Shown here piece by piece: positions 1-11,480 of a stretch of 64,000 bases of DNA. Position numbers and translations under genes: made by a program. The notes under the pieces are model-generated. The model was not told where the DNA came from. It saw nothing but the letters and a program-made list of their open reading frames with translations, and searched no databases. The stretch's first letter is position 1, and each line of letters begins with the position of its first letter. The DNA lies in NCBI GenBank assembly GCA_030533445.1, contig CM060073.1:42234428-42298427 (forward strand), given 5' to 3'. Source of the stretch: Cyprinodon diabolis. Lineage: Eukaryota > Chordata > Actinopteri > Cyprinodontiformes > Cyprinodontidae.

Positions 1-212
1 ATTGCCATTTAAAAGCACCATATCAATCTCTTTTACTAATGAAATATTGCTATATGTCATCGTTGTGTTACGAAATCCCCCGAAAATTCACGAAATTTTG
101 CCATATTTTTATATGTTGATGTATTGACGCGGTGTCGATCTATTTTACTAACAAAACCTCACAAGAATTTGCAAAATATCACGAGAGTTTGTAATAGAAC
201 GATGAAATTTAT
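1..212. repeat. Truncated copy of a hAT element also seen at 57605-59560
   Basis: Positions 1-212 match about 57814-58008 plus 59308-59330 almost base for base, reading straight through the point where the other copy carries a nested insertion. The copy is cut by the window edge on the left and similarity stops after about 212 on the right. Confidence 0.8.
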
Positions 213-2186
213 TTACATTGTTTTAATGTTGATTAATGTACACTGTCCCCTTTCAAATAAACAATAAATGAAAATGTATAGGATCAGTAAGTTTTTAATG
301 TATATATTTATACACTCAGCATTACACTTCCAGTGACTATACATTCAATTTACTGTATATTGACTTGACATTTAAATGGCACAACAGGCTCAGCAGAAAC
401 AAAACAATATATGAAAAGTGAAGGTTGTGCAAAGACAGGAAGTCTTAGGGTAACATACACAGTGTAGATTTGTGTCTGTTGAATAATGTCTTTCTTCTTT
501 GTTTAGAGGAATAAGGATAAAAAGGGGATGAGTGTTATGAAACTGTATTAAAGTAAAAGCAGTGTTATTTCAAAACAGTAATACTTATGTATCATCAAAA
601 ATAATGTTCAATGAAACGACCAGAAAATGTATGTTTTTTTCACAGTTACCCTACATGAAGTAGCTTAGTGAATGTAAGTTGTAATTGACACTTTATGAAG
701 GATTACAGAAAAATAAGTGTGGGAGCTATTTAGTTTTTATTGAATGTATTTACCATGAAAAATATTTGAAATTCTTTAGTATTTCACTCAAAGGGAAACT
801 AGATAAATTTACCTTACCTATTTACCTTACCTACGGCCGAGTGCAATGAGGAAAAAGGAAAATAACTAAAAGATTTAACCCTACCTCTTTATTTTTTAAA
901 CTTTTTAAATAATATGGACGTACCAATAAGTAAAAAGTACTAAAATGTGAGCGTTATGGTTTGAATGTCCGTTATGTATCCCACGCTTTAATAAAGGCTT
1001 TCATCTCACCTGCATGGCTGCAGCTCCGGTGTCTCTCAGCTTATTCTTAACAGTCCATATATTCTCCAAGGGGTGAGGCCAGTTAAAGAGTGTGCAGTAA
1101 TGAGTTTGGCGTAAAGATCTAATCTTCAAATTTTTCCGCTAAAATCAGATTAGATGTTTTTTTCTCCCTTATGTTTAATTTAAAAAAACAACACACAAAA
1201 AAAGCTTTTATTTCAATCACTCCATCTAAGGAGTGATCGTAATTTAAAGGGGGAAAAAAACAAATGTAATCTTTAAAAACACTTGTAAAATAATCATGTC
1301 TCACACCAAACAATGAAAATAGAACAAAATAAATTTTGTCACCTAGTTTATGAGTTATAAGCACGCATTTAAGTACAAAAAGTAATGCATCGAGATATGG
1401 AAACACAAGATGTGCATTGATGGGGGAAAAAAAAGAAGTAATTTCTAAAAAATGATCTGGTCAAAAAATAGAAAATAAAACATTTGACCAATCTAATATC
1501 AATTAATCGCTAACCCTAGCATACAACATGAAGTGCTGTAATACTTCCAGGAAAAAAATTGTGAAAAAGTACAAAATTGAGGTGAAAATGGTAAAAATAA
1601 AATCACAAAAACAACATTGACTTGGCTCCACAAATCCCCGCCAAGAGACTTTGGGCCCTAGATTTCATAACAAATCAAGGGCCTTATAAGCATTTTAAAA
1701 AGCAATTTTAGCTTAAGTTTTCTTTTTTGCAAACCCAATAGCTGAGTTAATATCTCCTATAAACATATAATTAAGACTTCTATTTTGCTGAATAATGCTA
1801 GATCATGCAAAGCATTCAACTACAGCATCCCTACAAGCAGATACCCCAATATCTCCATCTTAGCTTACCATCAATTTTTCAAATAACTGGCTACAGAACG
1901 CAACGCAACCCAAATAAGCTGATCTCTCGCGCTGACCAGCAATATTTATTGCCACTGCCTGGCAGTTTGAAAGATCTATGTTACATCTTGTGGGATTAGA
2001 CAGAGCTCCACTGAAATACTGAATGAAAAACTTTTTTCTATAAAACTACTTCCTAACATGCACCTTTATTTCTGGGCAGAAAATTGCCCCCGAAATAAAA
2101 AATTAATAAAAAAATAAAAAGAGAAAAGGAGAAAGAATTTAACACAAAAAAAGCTTTGATTTAATAATAGCCACAGTAGACATTAA
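213..2186. other. Non-coding AT-rich stretch, probably rictor intron 3
   Basis: I see no supported gene. The short open frames here are AT-rich and lack family motifs. A patch at about 1000-1090 (minus strand) reads like a worn Tc1/mariner transposase tail (LENIW-like) but is too short to call. The stretch lies downstream of rictor exon 3 on the gene's strand, so it is likely intronic. Confidence 0.4.
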
Positions 2187-2188
2187 TA

Positions 2189-3792
2189 CAGTGGGGCAAA
2201 AAAGTATTTAGTCAGCCACCAATAGTGCAAGTTCTCCCACTCAAAAAGATGAGAGAGGCCGGTAATTTTCATGATAGATATACCTCAACTATGAGAGACA
2301 AAATGAGAAAAAAAAATCCAGAAAATCACATTGTCTGATTTTTAAAGAATTTATTTGCAAAATATGGTGGAAAAAAAGTATTTGGTCAGTTACAAACAAG
2401 CAAGATTTCTGGCTCTCACAGACCTGTAACTTCTTCTGTAAGAGGCTCCTCTGTCCTCCACTCGTTACCTTCATTAATGGCACCTGTTTGAACCCGTTAT
2501 CATTATAAAAGACACCTGTCCACAACCTCAAACAGTCACACTCTAAACTCCACCATGGCCAAAACTAGAGAGCTGTCAAAGGACACCCGAAACAAAATTA
2601 TAGACCTGCACCAGGCTGGGAAGTCTGAATCTGCAATAGGTAAACAGCTTGGTGTGAAGAAATCAACTGTGGGATCAATTATTAGAAAATGGAAAACATA
2701 CAAGACCACTGATAATCTTCCTTGATCTGGGGCTCCACGCAAGATCTCACCCCGTGGGGTCAAAATGATCGCAAGAACGGTGAGTAAAAATCCCAGAACC
2801 ACACGGGGGGACCTAGTGAATGACCTGCAGAGAGCTGGGACCAAAGTAACAAAGGCTACCATCAGTAACACACTACGCCGCCAGGGACTCAAATCCTGCA
2901 GTGCCAGACGTGTCCCCCTGCTTAAGCCAGTACATGTCAAGGCCCGTCTCAAGTTTGCTAGAGAGCATTTGGATGATCCAGACGATGACTGGGAGAATAT
3001 CATATGGTCAGATGAAACCAAAGTAGAACTTTTTGGTAAAAACTCTACTTGTCGTATTTGGAGGAGAGAGAATGCTGAGTTGCATCCAAAGAACACCATA
3101 CCTACAGTGAAGCATGGAGGTGGAAACATCATGCTTTGGGGCTGTTTTTCTGCTAAGAGACCAGGACGACTGATCCGTGTGAAGGAAAGAATGAATGGGG
3201 CCATGTATCATCAAATTTTGAGTGAAAACCTCCTTCTATCAGCAAGGGCATTGAAGATGAAACGTGGCTGGGTCTTTCAGCATGACAATGATCCCAAACA
3301 CACCGCCCGGGTAACGAAGGAGTGGCTTCGTAAGAAGCATTTCAAGGTCCTGGAGTGGCCTAGCCAGTCTCCAGATCTCAACCCCATAGAAAATCTTTGG
3401 AGGGAGTTGAAAGTCCGTGTTGCCAAGCGACAGCCCCAGAACATCACTGCTCTAGAGGAGATGTGTATGGAGGAATGGGCCAAAATACCAGCAATAGTGT
3501 GTGAAAACCTTGTGAAGACTTACAGAAAACGTTTGATCTCTGTCATTGCCAACAAAGGGTATATAACAAAGTATTGAGATGAACTTTTGTTATTGACCAA
3601 ATACTTATTTTCCACCATATTTTGCAAATAAATTCTTTAAAAATCAGACAATGTGATTTTCTGGATTTTTTTTCTCATTTTGTCTCTCATAGTTGAGGTA
3701 TATATATGAGGAAAATTACCGGCCTCTCTCATCTTTTTAAGTGGGAGAACTTGCACTATTGATGGCTGACTAAATACTTTTTTGCCCCACTG
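2189..3792 (+). mobile_element. Full-length Tc1/mariner-family DNA transposon
   Basis: The element starts CAGTGGGGCAAAAAAGTATT and ends with the reverse complement, with TA dinucleotides directly outside at 2187-2188 and 3793-3794, the Tc1/mariner target duplication. The terminal inverted repeats are long, about 200 bp each (2189-2388 and 3594-3792), with scattered mismatches. It encloses a transposase reading frame at 2555-3577. It sits in what is probably rictor intron 3. Its termini differ from those of the second Tc1-like element at 61903-63514, so it belongs to another family. Confidence 0.95.
2555..3577 (+). pseudogene. Tc1-like transposase with one in-frame stop
   Basis: The frame begins at ATG 2555 ([15 protein letters not shown]) and runs 340 sense positions to TGA 3575-3577, the normal Tc1 transposase length. 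Codon 57 (2723-2725) is TGA and is the only interruption seen, so the longest open part starts after it. The N-terminal part looks like the paired-type helix-turn-helix DNA-binding region ([16 protein letters not shown]). The catalytic DDE triad is visible: D in IIWSDETK, D in [10 protein letters not shown], and E in [14 protein letters not shown], with the D34E spacing of Tc1 enzymes. The family cuts and pastes the element at TA sites. With the stop, this copy should not make a complete enzyme; it could still be mobilised in trans through its inverted repeats. Confidence 0.92.
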
Positions 3793-3794
3793 TA

Positions 3795-4123
3795 AATGTG
3801 TTGTTAAAGCCACAGAGCTGTTCTGGATGCACATGTGATTGGAGTGCTTTATCAGCCTATAGCCCATGTTACATTAACTTTTCAAAAATCCAAGTGACAG
3901 GCACAGATAGAACAGCAGAAAGCGTCATTGTAGGGGAGAGAATAAAGGGGAGGTCAGTGGTGATACAACAGAGAAGGAGAAGCTGAATGGTTCTTAAGGC
4001 TCTTTTACAGCAAACTTTTTTAAAAAGAAGGAACAAGCTCTCCTGTGAGGTCACTGCAAATTTGCCACATTAGCTTTAAAATCAGCCCTTGATCAGCCAC
4101 AAAGACATCTTACAAATGTATGT
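3795..4123. other. No feature seen
   Basis: Unique-looking non-coding sequence between two transposons; probably rictor intron 3. Confidence 0.4.
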
Positions 4124-4131
4124 ATAGGAAC

Positions 4132-4946
4132 TAGGGGTGGGACGATTTATGAAAAACTTCAGAACCGTTCGGTTCGACTGTCTCGGTTCGGTTCGCGTGT
4201 GTTTCGTTCGGTTCATGCGCTGCTCCTTTTTCTCATAGGCGAAGCGTTTACACTCCAGAGCAGAAGGTGGCGGTACTGCGACCAAAGCCAACTACCAGTA
4301 GTAAACAAGGAGAAGAAGAAGAAGAAGCGAAGTGTAGCAGGGAAAAAAATCAGTTGTTGTTGAGAATTGTGTCGGAATGGCGAGTGGTAAAGAACAGGAG
4401 TTGGAAGATGCGCCAGCAGCACTTTATAGGTCTGCTGTATGGGAGCGCTTTGCATTTAGAGTGACCTACGATGACGGCGGAAAGAAAGTTGTGGATAAAA
4501 GTGCAACAGTGTGCGAGCATTGTGCAACACGTTTTGTTTACGCAAACAGCAACATGACCAACATGCTGTGCTAACCCCGAAATCCCTCATACTCCGTCAG
4601 CAACCCCCACTCCAACCCGCTGCGCTCCAGACCGGCTGCTCAAAGCAAAGCCTACAGCCCCCACTGTGGCTTCGTCCGCTCCCCTCTCTCTCCCTTGGAG
4701 ATGGTAGAGAGCATGCGCGAGATGATTAAATTCAAAGCAGCAAAACATACGGAAATGATCCAGGGTTTCCCCGGATCATTTAATATAATTACAATCCATT
4801 ATTTTTGGGGGGATTTTTTCATTAATTCCATAAATTTTTATGGGATTTCGGTGTAACAATCAACATGTATCGAACCGAACCGAAAACCGTGACCAGAAAC
4901 CGTGAATCGAACCGAACCATGGATTTTGTGAACCGTTCCACCCCTA
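4132..4946 (+). mobile_element. hAT transposon (internally deleted), BED-finger remnant
   Basis: The termini are TAGGGGTGGGACG and CGTTCCACCCCTA, and the 8-bp duplication ATAGGAAC flanks both sides exactly (4124-4131 and 4947-4954). TAGGG ends plus an 8-bp target duplication indicate the hAT superfamily. At 815 bp it is far too short for a full transposase gene. A partial BED-finger frame remains at 4377-4574. Repeated gaaccg/cggttc motifs near both ends may be subterminal transposase-binding repeats. A GAAGAA run with a GGTGGCGGTA motif at 4272-4327 resembles LINE 3' tails seen elsewhere in the window. Confidence 0.9.
4377..4574 (+). pseudogene. N-terminal fragment of hAT transposase (BED zinc finger)
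   Basis: The 65-residue frame starts MASGKEQELEDAP and contains VWERFAFRV followed by CEHCATRF and NSNMTNML. This is the aromatic, Cys-x2-Cys and linker part of a BED finger, the DNA-binding domain at the N-terminus of many hAT transposases. The frame stops before the paired His residues that would complete the finger, and no dimerisation or catalytic hAT domain follows inside the element. It is a relic of the autonomous parent, not a working gene. Confidence 0.75.
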
Positions 4947-4954
4947 ATAGGAAC

Positions 4955-5689
4955 TCGCTGATAAGGGATGTTTAAGGCCAATGGCAACACAGATTACTAT
5001 GAGATCAGTCGAACTAATTCCAATGCGTGCTGCCGATTTTTTCAGATATTGCTTTATGTTCCCTACATGATAGAAATTACATGACGATAAAGTATGCTGC
5101 ACAAGTTTCTATTCCAACAGAAAAAAAAACTTTATTAACCGAACAAAATATGAATCATCCATAGAAAATGAAGAAGGCAGTAAAAACTGTGCTTCACTTG
5201 ATTTCAAGGCATGGCTGTTAAATCAATGGATATGTAAGCAATAGCATACATGCATCAGCAAACACAGATAAAATAAACTAAAGAATAAACACTGATATTG
5301 GCTACAAATAATGGAAAATTCTATGTAATAATTTATCTCTATGACTATGAAGTTTCATGGGAAAAATATTCCTTATTTAGTGATAATAGAAAACAATGAT
5401 AATTAATATGATGTCTGGATTCATATTTGTTTAGTTTTTTTTTGTCATCTTCAGTCTCTACACAGATTTTTTCTTAACTTGTGTGAAGGATTTCTATTCA
5501 ACAAGGTTGGTTTAAAAGTGCAAACAGAACGTTAAGAAGAGAGCATTTGCACATTTTCCAAACATGATTATGTATAACAGTAATCTTGGTTTATGATGCT
5601 TCAAACCAAGCATTCACCAAATTTCAACCCCATCGAAACTTAATAATGAACAGAATAACAAAGCAGGGCAAATAACATGAAAGACCTAC
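4955..5689. other. Non-coding, AT-rich, probably rictor intron 3
   Basis: No gene, transposon end or RNA structure was recognised. Confidence 0.4.
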
Positions 5690-8600
5690 CTTAATGAAGT
5701 TGTTCAGGTGGCCAAGCTTTCGCATGTTACTGACTCCATGAGATTTGGCCACATTTTGGAGGATTTCACGGAAGTTTTCAGATGGTTCTGTATATGAATG
5801 AGAAATGAAATCTGGAATAACTAAATCTGCTGGTGGACTACCAATGCTTCACAGGGGGAAGAAAAGACGCTAAACTGGCTAAACTAACTGTGTGTGAAAT
5901 AAAAACAAGTTTAAGAAATGTTTAAAATGCTTTATTTTCAGTTCCTTTCACTGCTTTTGAATTGACAGGAATATGCTGGTGAAGGTTCTCAGTCATCCAG
6001 GTCATAGTCATTCTGAAAAAAAAAAAAGAAATTTAAAAACAATCCACTGGACTTTGTTTCCAAGTTTGAAGACGGTTCGCTTCCCATTCAGGAAGCTTTT
6101 TCAAATGTCAGGAATAAAACCTCAAATTCAACGCTATTCCTCACAGTTTGAATTGAAAAAGCTTCGTGGATGGGAAGGGAAACGTCTTCAAACTTGGAAA
6201 CAAAGTCCAGTGGATTGTTTTTAATTTTCTTTTTTTTGGAATTGACAGGAACTACAGATTACTCGACTCAAACGAGCATTAATAAGCTCAATTGTATTAA
6301 ATAAGAAAATATCAACATATTGATAACAAGACGACTAAGATTAAACCCCCCCCTCAAAGCATTGAGCCTTTTTTCCCGCTCAAAGATTCATGTTACATCA
6401 AAATCTGACATTACGAAGAACCCCACCACATTTATGCTCATTTTAGCAAACAGTTTTAAAAACAAAAGAATTTAAAGCGCACATTTTTTAAAACTAAAAA
6501 GGTCAGTTTACTTCTTTTTTTTTTTATCAAAAAGGTTCTCATGAAAGCATCTTCATGCCCAAGTGTTAATAAACAAGACAGGCATCACAGGAGCTAAAAG
6601 TTTACCATTTAATTTTTGAGTTTGATCAGGATACGTTTATTCAACACAGATATTAGCAGTTGATATGCTGAATGCTGTTTTCTACGGTGCAAAAGCTTTT
6701 AAGGCTTGAAAACAGTTTTTTTGCCTTAATTTTTGTAAAATAGAGCTGCCACAATTATCCTTTTCCAGACCAAAGAGCGTTTAATGGCCATGACTAATTT
6801 GTTGTTTCTTAAGTAAATGCATAAAAGAAAAAATGTGCAAGAAGCTCTAAGATAAAGTATTTCTAAATCTAACTGACAGTTGACATTTATATTATCCGTA
6901 TTTTAACATTGTAGGATTTTTTCTTCGCTCTTCAACCCTGACTGGACTGTAATAAAGCATATAGGGCTGCAACTAACGATTATTTTAAAAATCGATGAAT
7001 CGGCCGATTATTTTTTCGATTAATCGATGAATCGGACAAAAAATATTTTTTTATATTAACCTCTTTATTCCAAAATAAACATTTTAGACAGAAAAAACAA
7101 GCACACAAGTACAGGTTGCTCATTAACTGTACTGGTGCAATATGAAAAATAAATGTTTGTGTTAAAACTACGCAAATATTACATGAGAAATATAGCTGTA
7201 CATCCACAAAATATAGGGTACTTTGTTTCATAAAGTGCAAAAAAATACATTTTTGTTTTTAAAAGCCCCTAAGGGGTTCAAACAATAGGTCCCCCCATTT
7301 CAACAAATGAGTTTTTTTAGACTAGAAGAATTCTGCCTTTTAAGACAGGAAAGTATAGCAGTTAAAGTTGCTACTTGAGAAAATACTTAACCCTAGAGAT
7401 AAAAATAGCCCTGTGATTCAAATTATAAATTGTATTTGGAATAAAAATGAGAACTAGGGGTTGTAAAAAAAACACATCCTCCAAAGACAGATATTTACAT
7501 GGAAATGTGGCATATAATTAATTGACATATTACTGATCTTGCTGGATTTTATTCTGCTTTACTTCCATAAATTGCAGGATCTTCTTTACTTTATCTTTGC
7601 CAGAAGATTTAAACGCCTTGCCCTCATAATTTGCAAGTTTATTTATTTATAAAGAAAATATAAACGCTGCTTAAGCTAAATCAAATGAAATTAAAAGTAA
7701 AATAAGTAGCCAACCTTATCACTGTCTGTAACCTACTACCGAGGTAAGGAAAGCATCAGATGAGCTACCTGAGAAACTAACGTTACGTTTCACCACTTTA
7801 AAACGAAACAAACATGGTTACTCATCCTGCTGATCAGCTCTCTTCACTGCCATTGAAGGCTCCAACGTGTTTTCTTTTCAGGTGCTGCGTCATAACAGTG
7901 GTGCTTCTGTGCCATGTTCATTTGTTTTTACAAAAGTTGCATGTTACGACTTTTTTCATAGCGCAGGCTATTTTAATTATTGTGATCAATTTGTGCCGTC
8001 AATCCCGGCGCATGCGCGCTTCATTTGCAGTCTGGACGCTGAGGGTAAACTCCTCAATAAAATCCTGCGGCTCTGACTGTAGCGCTGAGAGGGACTCCTG
8101 TGGGAGAGGGAGAACACGGTTGGGATGGGGGAGGCGCCCCACGGCAGAGTAGGAACGATACATGCTTTCATGTAAGAGTCTCCAAAAGCCGCCAGTGACA
8201 CCGTAAAAAGTCGCCAGATTTGTTGCTAGCCGCTTTAAAAAAAAAAAAGAATAGTCGCTGGAGGGGTCTGAAAAGTCGCTGAGTTGGCAACACTGCACCT
8301 GCGGGGCTGGCTCGCTCCGCCATATTTTTTCTTCTTCCCCAGTTTCAGTCAAGTGGATGTGATGACGGCGGCGGCGGATGACGCATTAATCGCGCGACAC
8401 AACTAATCGATGATTAAATTCGTTGCCAACACTTTTAAAAGTTGATTTTTATCGATTTTATCGATTCGTTACTGCAGCCCTAAAAGCATATTTATCTTTT
8501 TTCTCCTTTCTTTTTAAACGTGTGAGCTACCCGTCGCCAGTCAGAGTCAATCAGGGTATTGTAGCCATAAAAGGTTTGGTGCATCTCTATTGCAGAATCA

Positions 8601-11162
8601 AAATAACTAAGAAAAACATGTTTTGTTTTTAACAAAACATTTTTACCATGTTGTACTATGGTGTCATGTTATATGGACGTGTCTTTTTGGCTAAGATGAC
8701 CACAGCAGCTAATACTAACCATTAATTAATAAATTAATGCAAACATACATAATCAACACAAATAGTAGAGAATATATAGATGTTGGAAATTGGCCTGTTT
8801 TCCAGTGTAGTCCTGTTTCTCTGACTGTGACTGTCTGGATGTTCTCTCTTCATCCTCTGACATGGGAGGTGGCTCTGAGCTCATCTGCCTGGCTGTGTGT
8901 TTCCTGGATGGGGCCTCCCTTTAACCCTCTGATGCATGAATTATGAAAGCCTTGATCAAGATTTTTTTCTCAAGGTTTTTTCTTATTCTTAGGACATGAA
9001 AAAAAATGTTTAACTTTTTTTCCCCCAAAAATATTGTTGTTTCATGAAGTTACAGATATGTCCACCGGAGTGGACTATGCGCACATCAGAACTCAATATA
9101 AAATATTATGAATTTATAAAAAAAAAATAATGATCTAGTGTTCTGTTGTAAAAAATGCAGACCATTGATTCATTTTATGCTTTGAAAAATATTTCAACAT
9201 GTTTTGTTTAATTTTTTACATTATAAAGGCACAATTTTAAAGCTACAGTGTGTAACTTTTAGCAACATCTAGCGGTCAGACTGCAGACTGCAGCAACATG
9301 AACATCCCCCCCCCACTGCTTCTCCCCCCCAACAGTACGGCGAGCGTTACGGGACAAAATGTCTTCCAACACGCATCACCTACCTTCTCAAGTGATGAGG
9401 TTTGTTTACATAGATAATTTTACAGATAGTATTTCATTAGCCTGTGTAGGTTATAGATTTCATGTAGACTTAAGATAATAAATATACTAGTTATTTTTTC
9501 TACATCGTTGTGACATTTAGGCGATCTCGCAATCGCTAGTTTGTTGGCTCTGCGCTGCCGTAGCGCAAAGATGTCTGCCTCCATGGCTGCGAGACCCGCT
9601 CCTATGTAATTATAAATAACGAATTCTAAGGCAACGCAAATATTAAGGTTAAGAGGCTGAGCTCGTAGATGATGATAAATAACATAGTTATGTATAATAT
9701 ATTACATTTCTGACTGTATATCCCTGTAATTATTACACACTGTAGCTTTAAAGACCGAATAAGGAAACCAATGACACTCATAGCTTACTGAAGTGACTGA
9801 AATTCCTCAGGATCTGCTGCTGCCTTGAATGTCTCCTAAAGTGTACTTAGGAAGGGTCTTACAATGGGGAGCCTATATGTGTTTACTGGGCGGTAAGGTT
9901 TCACTGTAGAAACCATAGAATTAAAGAGATATTTACTTTGTAGTAGCTGTCCACTACAGTGACCACTATGCACCAGAGGGTTAAAAGGGAGTCTTTCCTC
10001 TCCACTGTCACTACAAGTATGCTTAGTGTGGGTTTGCATTCCAGTCAATGAGTTGATGCAATCAACTGGTTTTCCTTAGATAAAAAGACTTTGAATCGAT
10101 CTCACAGGATGATCTGTTGAACTGTAAAGTGCCTTGAGATGACATGTGTTGTGAATTGGAGCTATAGAAATAAACTGAATTGAATATACTACAGGTAGTT
10201 TTTTTTTTCAGTAATAAATTAAAAAACTTACTTTAGCATAAAGCTAAATGTTTGTTTTTTTCCCCCATAATTCAATTGATATATAAATGTACAGCATCAG
10301 AACGAGAGAACAAACGTTTAATAATACAATCTTCATCGACAACTGGTAGATTAACACATCAGTTCCCTAATGACCAGAACAAAATTGCGACAGTAGCCTT
10401 TTACCGACATGATTACATTTATAGTCATCAGGAATGTGGGTGTCTAGAGCGGCTGCTCCCTGTAAACAAACATGCATCTTTCATTTTTGCTGCAGGAGCG
10501 AATCCCATGGCTCAACAGCTATCAGAAAGACCTTCCCATTCAATAATATTTATCAAAGAGCTAGGACGACGCCCGAATATTTTAAGGCTGGCAGTCACGA
10601 CCAATGCACGAAGACAAATATTTGCATATGTAAGGCCAAATAACAGTCTGCAGTGCCCAGTCAAAGCAACCAAAACAACAGCGCGGCGTCATGGCTGGTT
10701 AGCTGTGGCAGCTAGCTAAAGCTAACTCAGCTAGTTATAGTAGTTCGCAGCCGCCGCTACTTATTATCATTCTTAGCAATGGGTTTAAGCGAAACAGGAG
10801 TGAATGGGGGGCTGCAATCGTTATACGACCGCATTAGCAGTAATAAGTGTAGCGTTAGAGGAATTTTATTTGCAGAAAGTGCCCTCATCCATTTTGAACA
10901 ATAATCGCTTTCATGGTGATGTGATGAAGCCGTTTCTTACCTCTGCTCAGATCCAGCGGGACGTTCTCCTCCCCGCTGTCATTCCGACCTGACAGAAACA
11001 CACACAGTGTAGACAGTCAGACATCGCTCTGGGGCCAATACCAGCCCGGAGACATCCCTTTTTACAATATGTCGCAGTTACAGCTTTCAATGAATCGAGT
11101 TTTTCATGCTCACCCCGCATCCGAAGACTCCGGATAGGACGGCCGCGGAAGCTGGCCGCCAT
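5690..11162 (-). CDS. rictor: rictor, first three coding exons (mTORC2 scaffold), partial
   Basis: Rictor is the defining scaffold of mTOR complex 2, which phosphorylates AKT and related kinases in the cytoplasm. Three minus-strand exons join in frame to 65 codons: exon 1 11162-11114 (ATG at 11162-11160, donor GTGAGC), exon 2 10988-10941 (acceptor CTGTCAG, donor GTAAGA), exon 3 5787-5690 (acceptor ATACAG, donor GTAGGT). The peptide reads MAASFRGRPIRSLRMRG, then RNDSGEENVPLDLSRE, then PSENFREILQNVAKSHG and VSNMRKLGHLNNFIK. This follows the vertebrate rictor N-terminus nearly residue for residue. Intron 1 is only 125 bp; intron 2 is about 5.2 kb and carries a Penelope-like piece, a hAT and a nested repeat cluster. 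No further rictor exon was seen left of 5690, so the remaining exons should lie outside the window. A CpG-rich promoter lies directly upstream. Fish may have more than one rictor gene; which copy this is cannot be told. Confidence 0.93.
5970..6245. repeat. Inverted-repeat module shared with Penelope-like remnant
   Basis: The two arms at about 6037-6107 and 6147-6226 are imperfect reverse complements (AATCCACTGGACTTTGTTTC against GAAACAAAGTCCAGTGGATT, with AGACG and AGCTTTTTCAA inside). The left flank (TGCTGGTGAAGGTTCTCAG) matches 47353 onward, where it follows a GIY-YIG coding remnant. I take it as a terminal piece of a Penelope-like or similar retroelement. Confidence 0.6.
6246..6953. other. 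No feature seen (rictor intron 2)
   Basis: AT-rich non-coding sequence with several homopolymer runs; nothing else recognised. Confidence 0.4.
6962..8482. mobile_element. Non-autonomous hAT element (1.5 kb)
   Basis: The ends are TAGGGCTGCAACTAACGATT and CGTTACTGCAGCCCTA. The 8-bp duplication AAAGCATA is exact on both sides (6954-6961 and 8483-8490). Short ATCGATGAATCGG-type motifs recur near both ends. No transposase domain is readable; the open frames at 7814-8352 have no hAT motifs. A second copy with the same ends, 1299 bp long, is nested in another hAT at 58009-59307; the two align over most of their length, with small indels and an extra segment here at about 8140-8360. Confidence 0.93.
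8483..8790. other. No feature seen (rictor intron 2)
   Basis: Short non-coding stretch between two repeat blocks. Confidence 0.35.
8925..9980. mobile_element. TTAA-flanked non-autonomous DNA transposon (piggyBac-like)
   Basis: The ends are CCCTCTGATGCAT and ATGCACCAGAGGG, an inverted pair, and each abuts TTAA (8921-8924 and 9981-9984). TTAA duplication with CCCT-type ends is the piggyBac signature. No transposase frame is present in its 1056 bp. It contains another inverted-repeat element at 9237-9753. Confidence 0.75.
9237..9753. mobile_element. MITE with 20-bp inverted ends, nested
   Basis: TTTAAAGCTACAGTGTGTAA at the left is mirrored exactly by TTACACACTGTAGCTTTAAA at the right. The body is non-coding. 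It is the innermost layer of a three-level nest. Confidence 0.7.
10186..10940. other. Rest of rictor intron 2, rising GC toward the promoter
   Basis: No exon was recognised. An open frame of about 155 codons on the plus strand at 10252-10719 shows no family motif and lies antisense inside the intron. Confidence 0.4.
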
Positions 11163-11260
11163 GTTTCCAGGAACATACACAACACCGGAAACTTCGTGCC
11201 GTCTCGCGAGAATACAGACAGAACAATTCAGCAGCAGATGAAGCCCCCTCCTGTCACTGA
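11163..11260 (-). promoter_or_regulatory. rictor promoter with TCTCGCGAGA and ETS-type motif
   Basis: The palindrome TCTCGCGAGA lies at 11202-11211, about 40 bp upstream of the rictor ATG, with CCGGAA at 11185-11190. TCTCGCGAGA is a known vertebrate CpG-island promoter element (bound by BANP), and CCGGAA is the ETS core. The surroundings are locally CpG-rich. The exact start site is not visible. Confidence 0.6.
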
Positions 11261-11480
11261 TCATCTGTTCGTCTACATTTTTGCCATCCTCTCTGAGAGT
11301 CTTTTCATGTTTATGTTAATGGCTTAATAAAGAAAAAAAAAATAAATAAAAGAGTCACCCTCCACCGACCTGAATTAAATATGTCAAATGAAATTTGAGT
11401 AATAGCAGAAAGCTTTTTTTTGTTGCAAACATGATTAATCACAAAAGTCATTTGTAAATAAAAAGGAGTTTGTTTTTCTT

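Larger units (their letters stand above)
8791..10185 (+). mobile_element. LINE-like 3' tail repeat, split by a nested element
   Basis: The outer parts 8791-8920 and 9985-10185 match the repeat at 43840-44325 (CTGACTGTGACTGKCTGGATG, then AAAAGGGAG, then CTTGAGAT and GTTGTGAATTGG, ending in GAATTGAA). A minus-strand copy lies at 16357-16590. The 3' end GAATTGAAT resembles the tails of fish non-LTR elements, but no coding part remains and the family cannot be named. The block is interrupted by the TTAA-flanked element at 8925-9980; about 125 bp present in the other copy are missing next to the insertion. Confidence 0.65.

Noticed and set aside
1000..1095. Minus-strand peptide with LENIWTVKNKLRD, considered as a rictor exon
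   Set aside because: It does not match rictor; it resembles a worn Tc1/mariner tail but is too short to annotate.
7814..8352. Open frames on both strands in the hAT at 6962-8482, considered as a transposase
   Set aside because: No BED finger, dimerisation or catalytic hAT motif; frames are short and overlap on both strands.
10252..10719. 155-codon plus-strand frame in rictor intron 2
   Set aside because: No domain, no splice context and antisense to the gene; likely chance.
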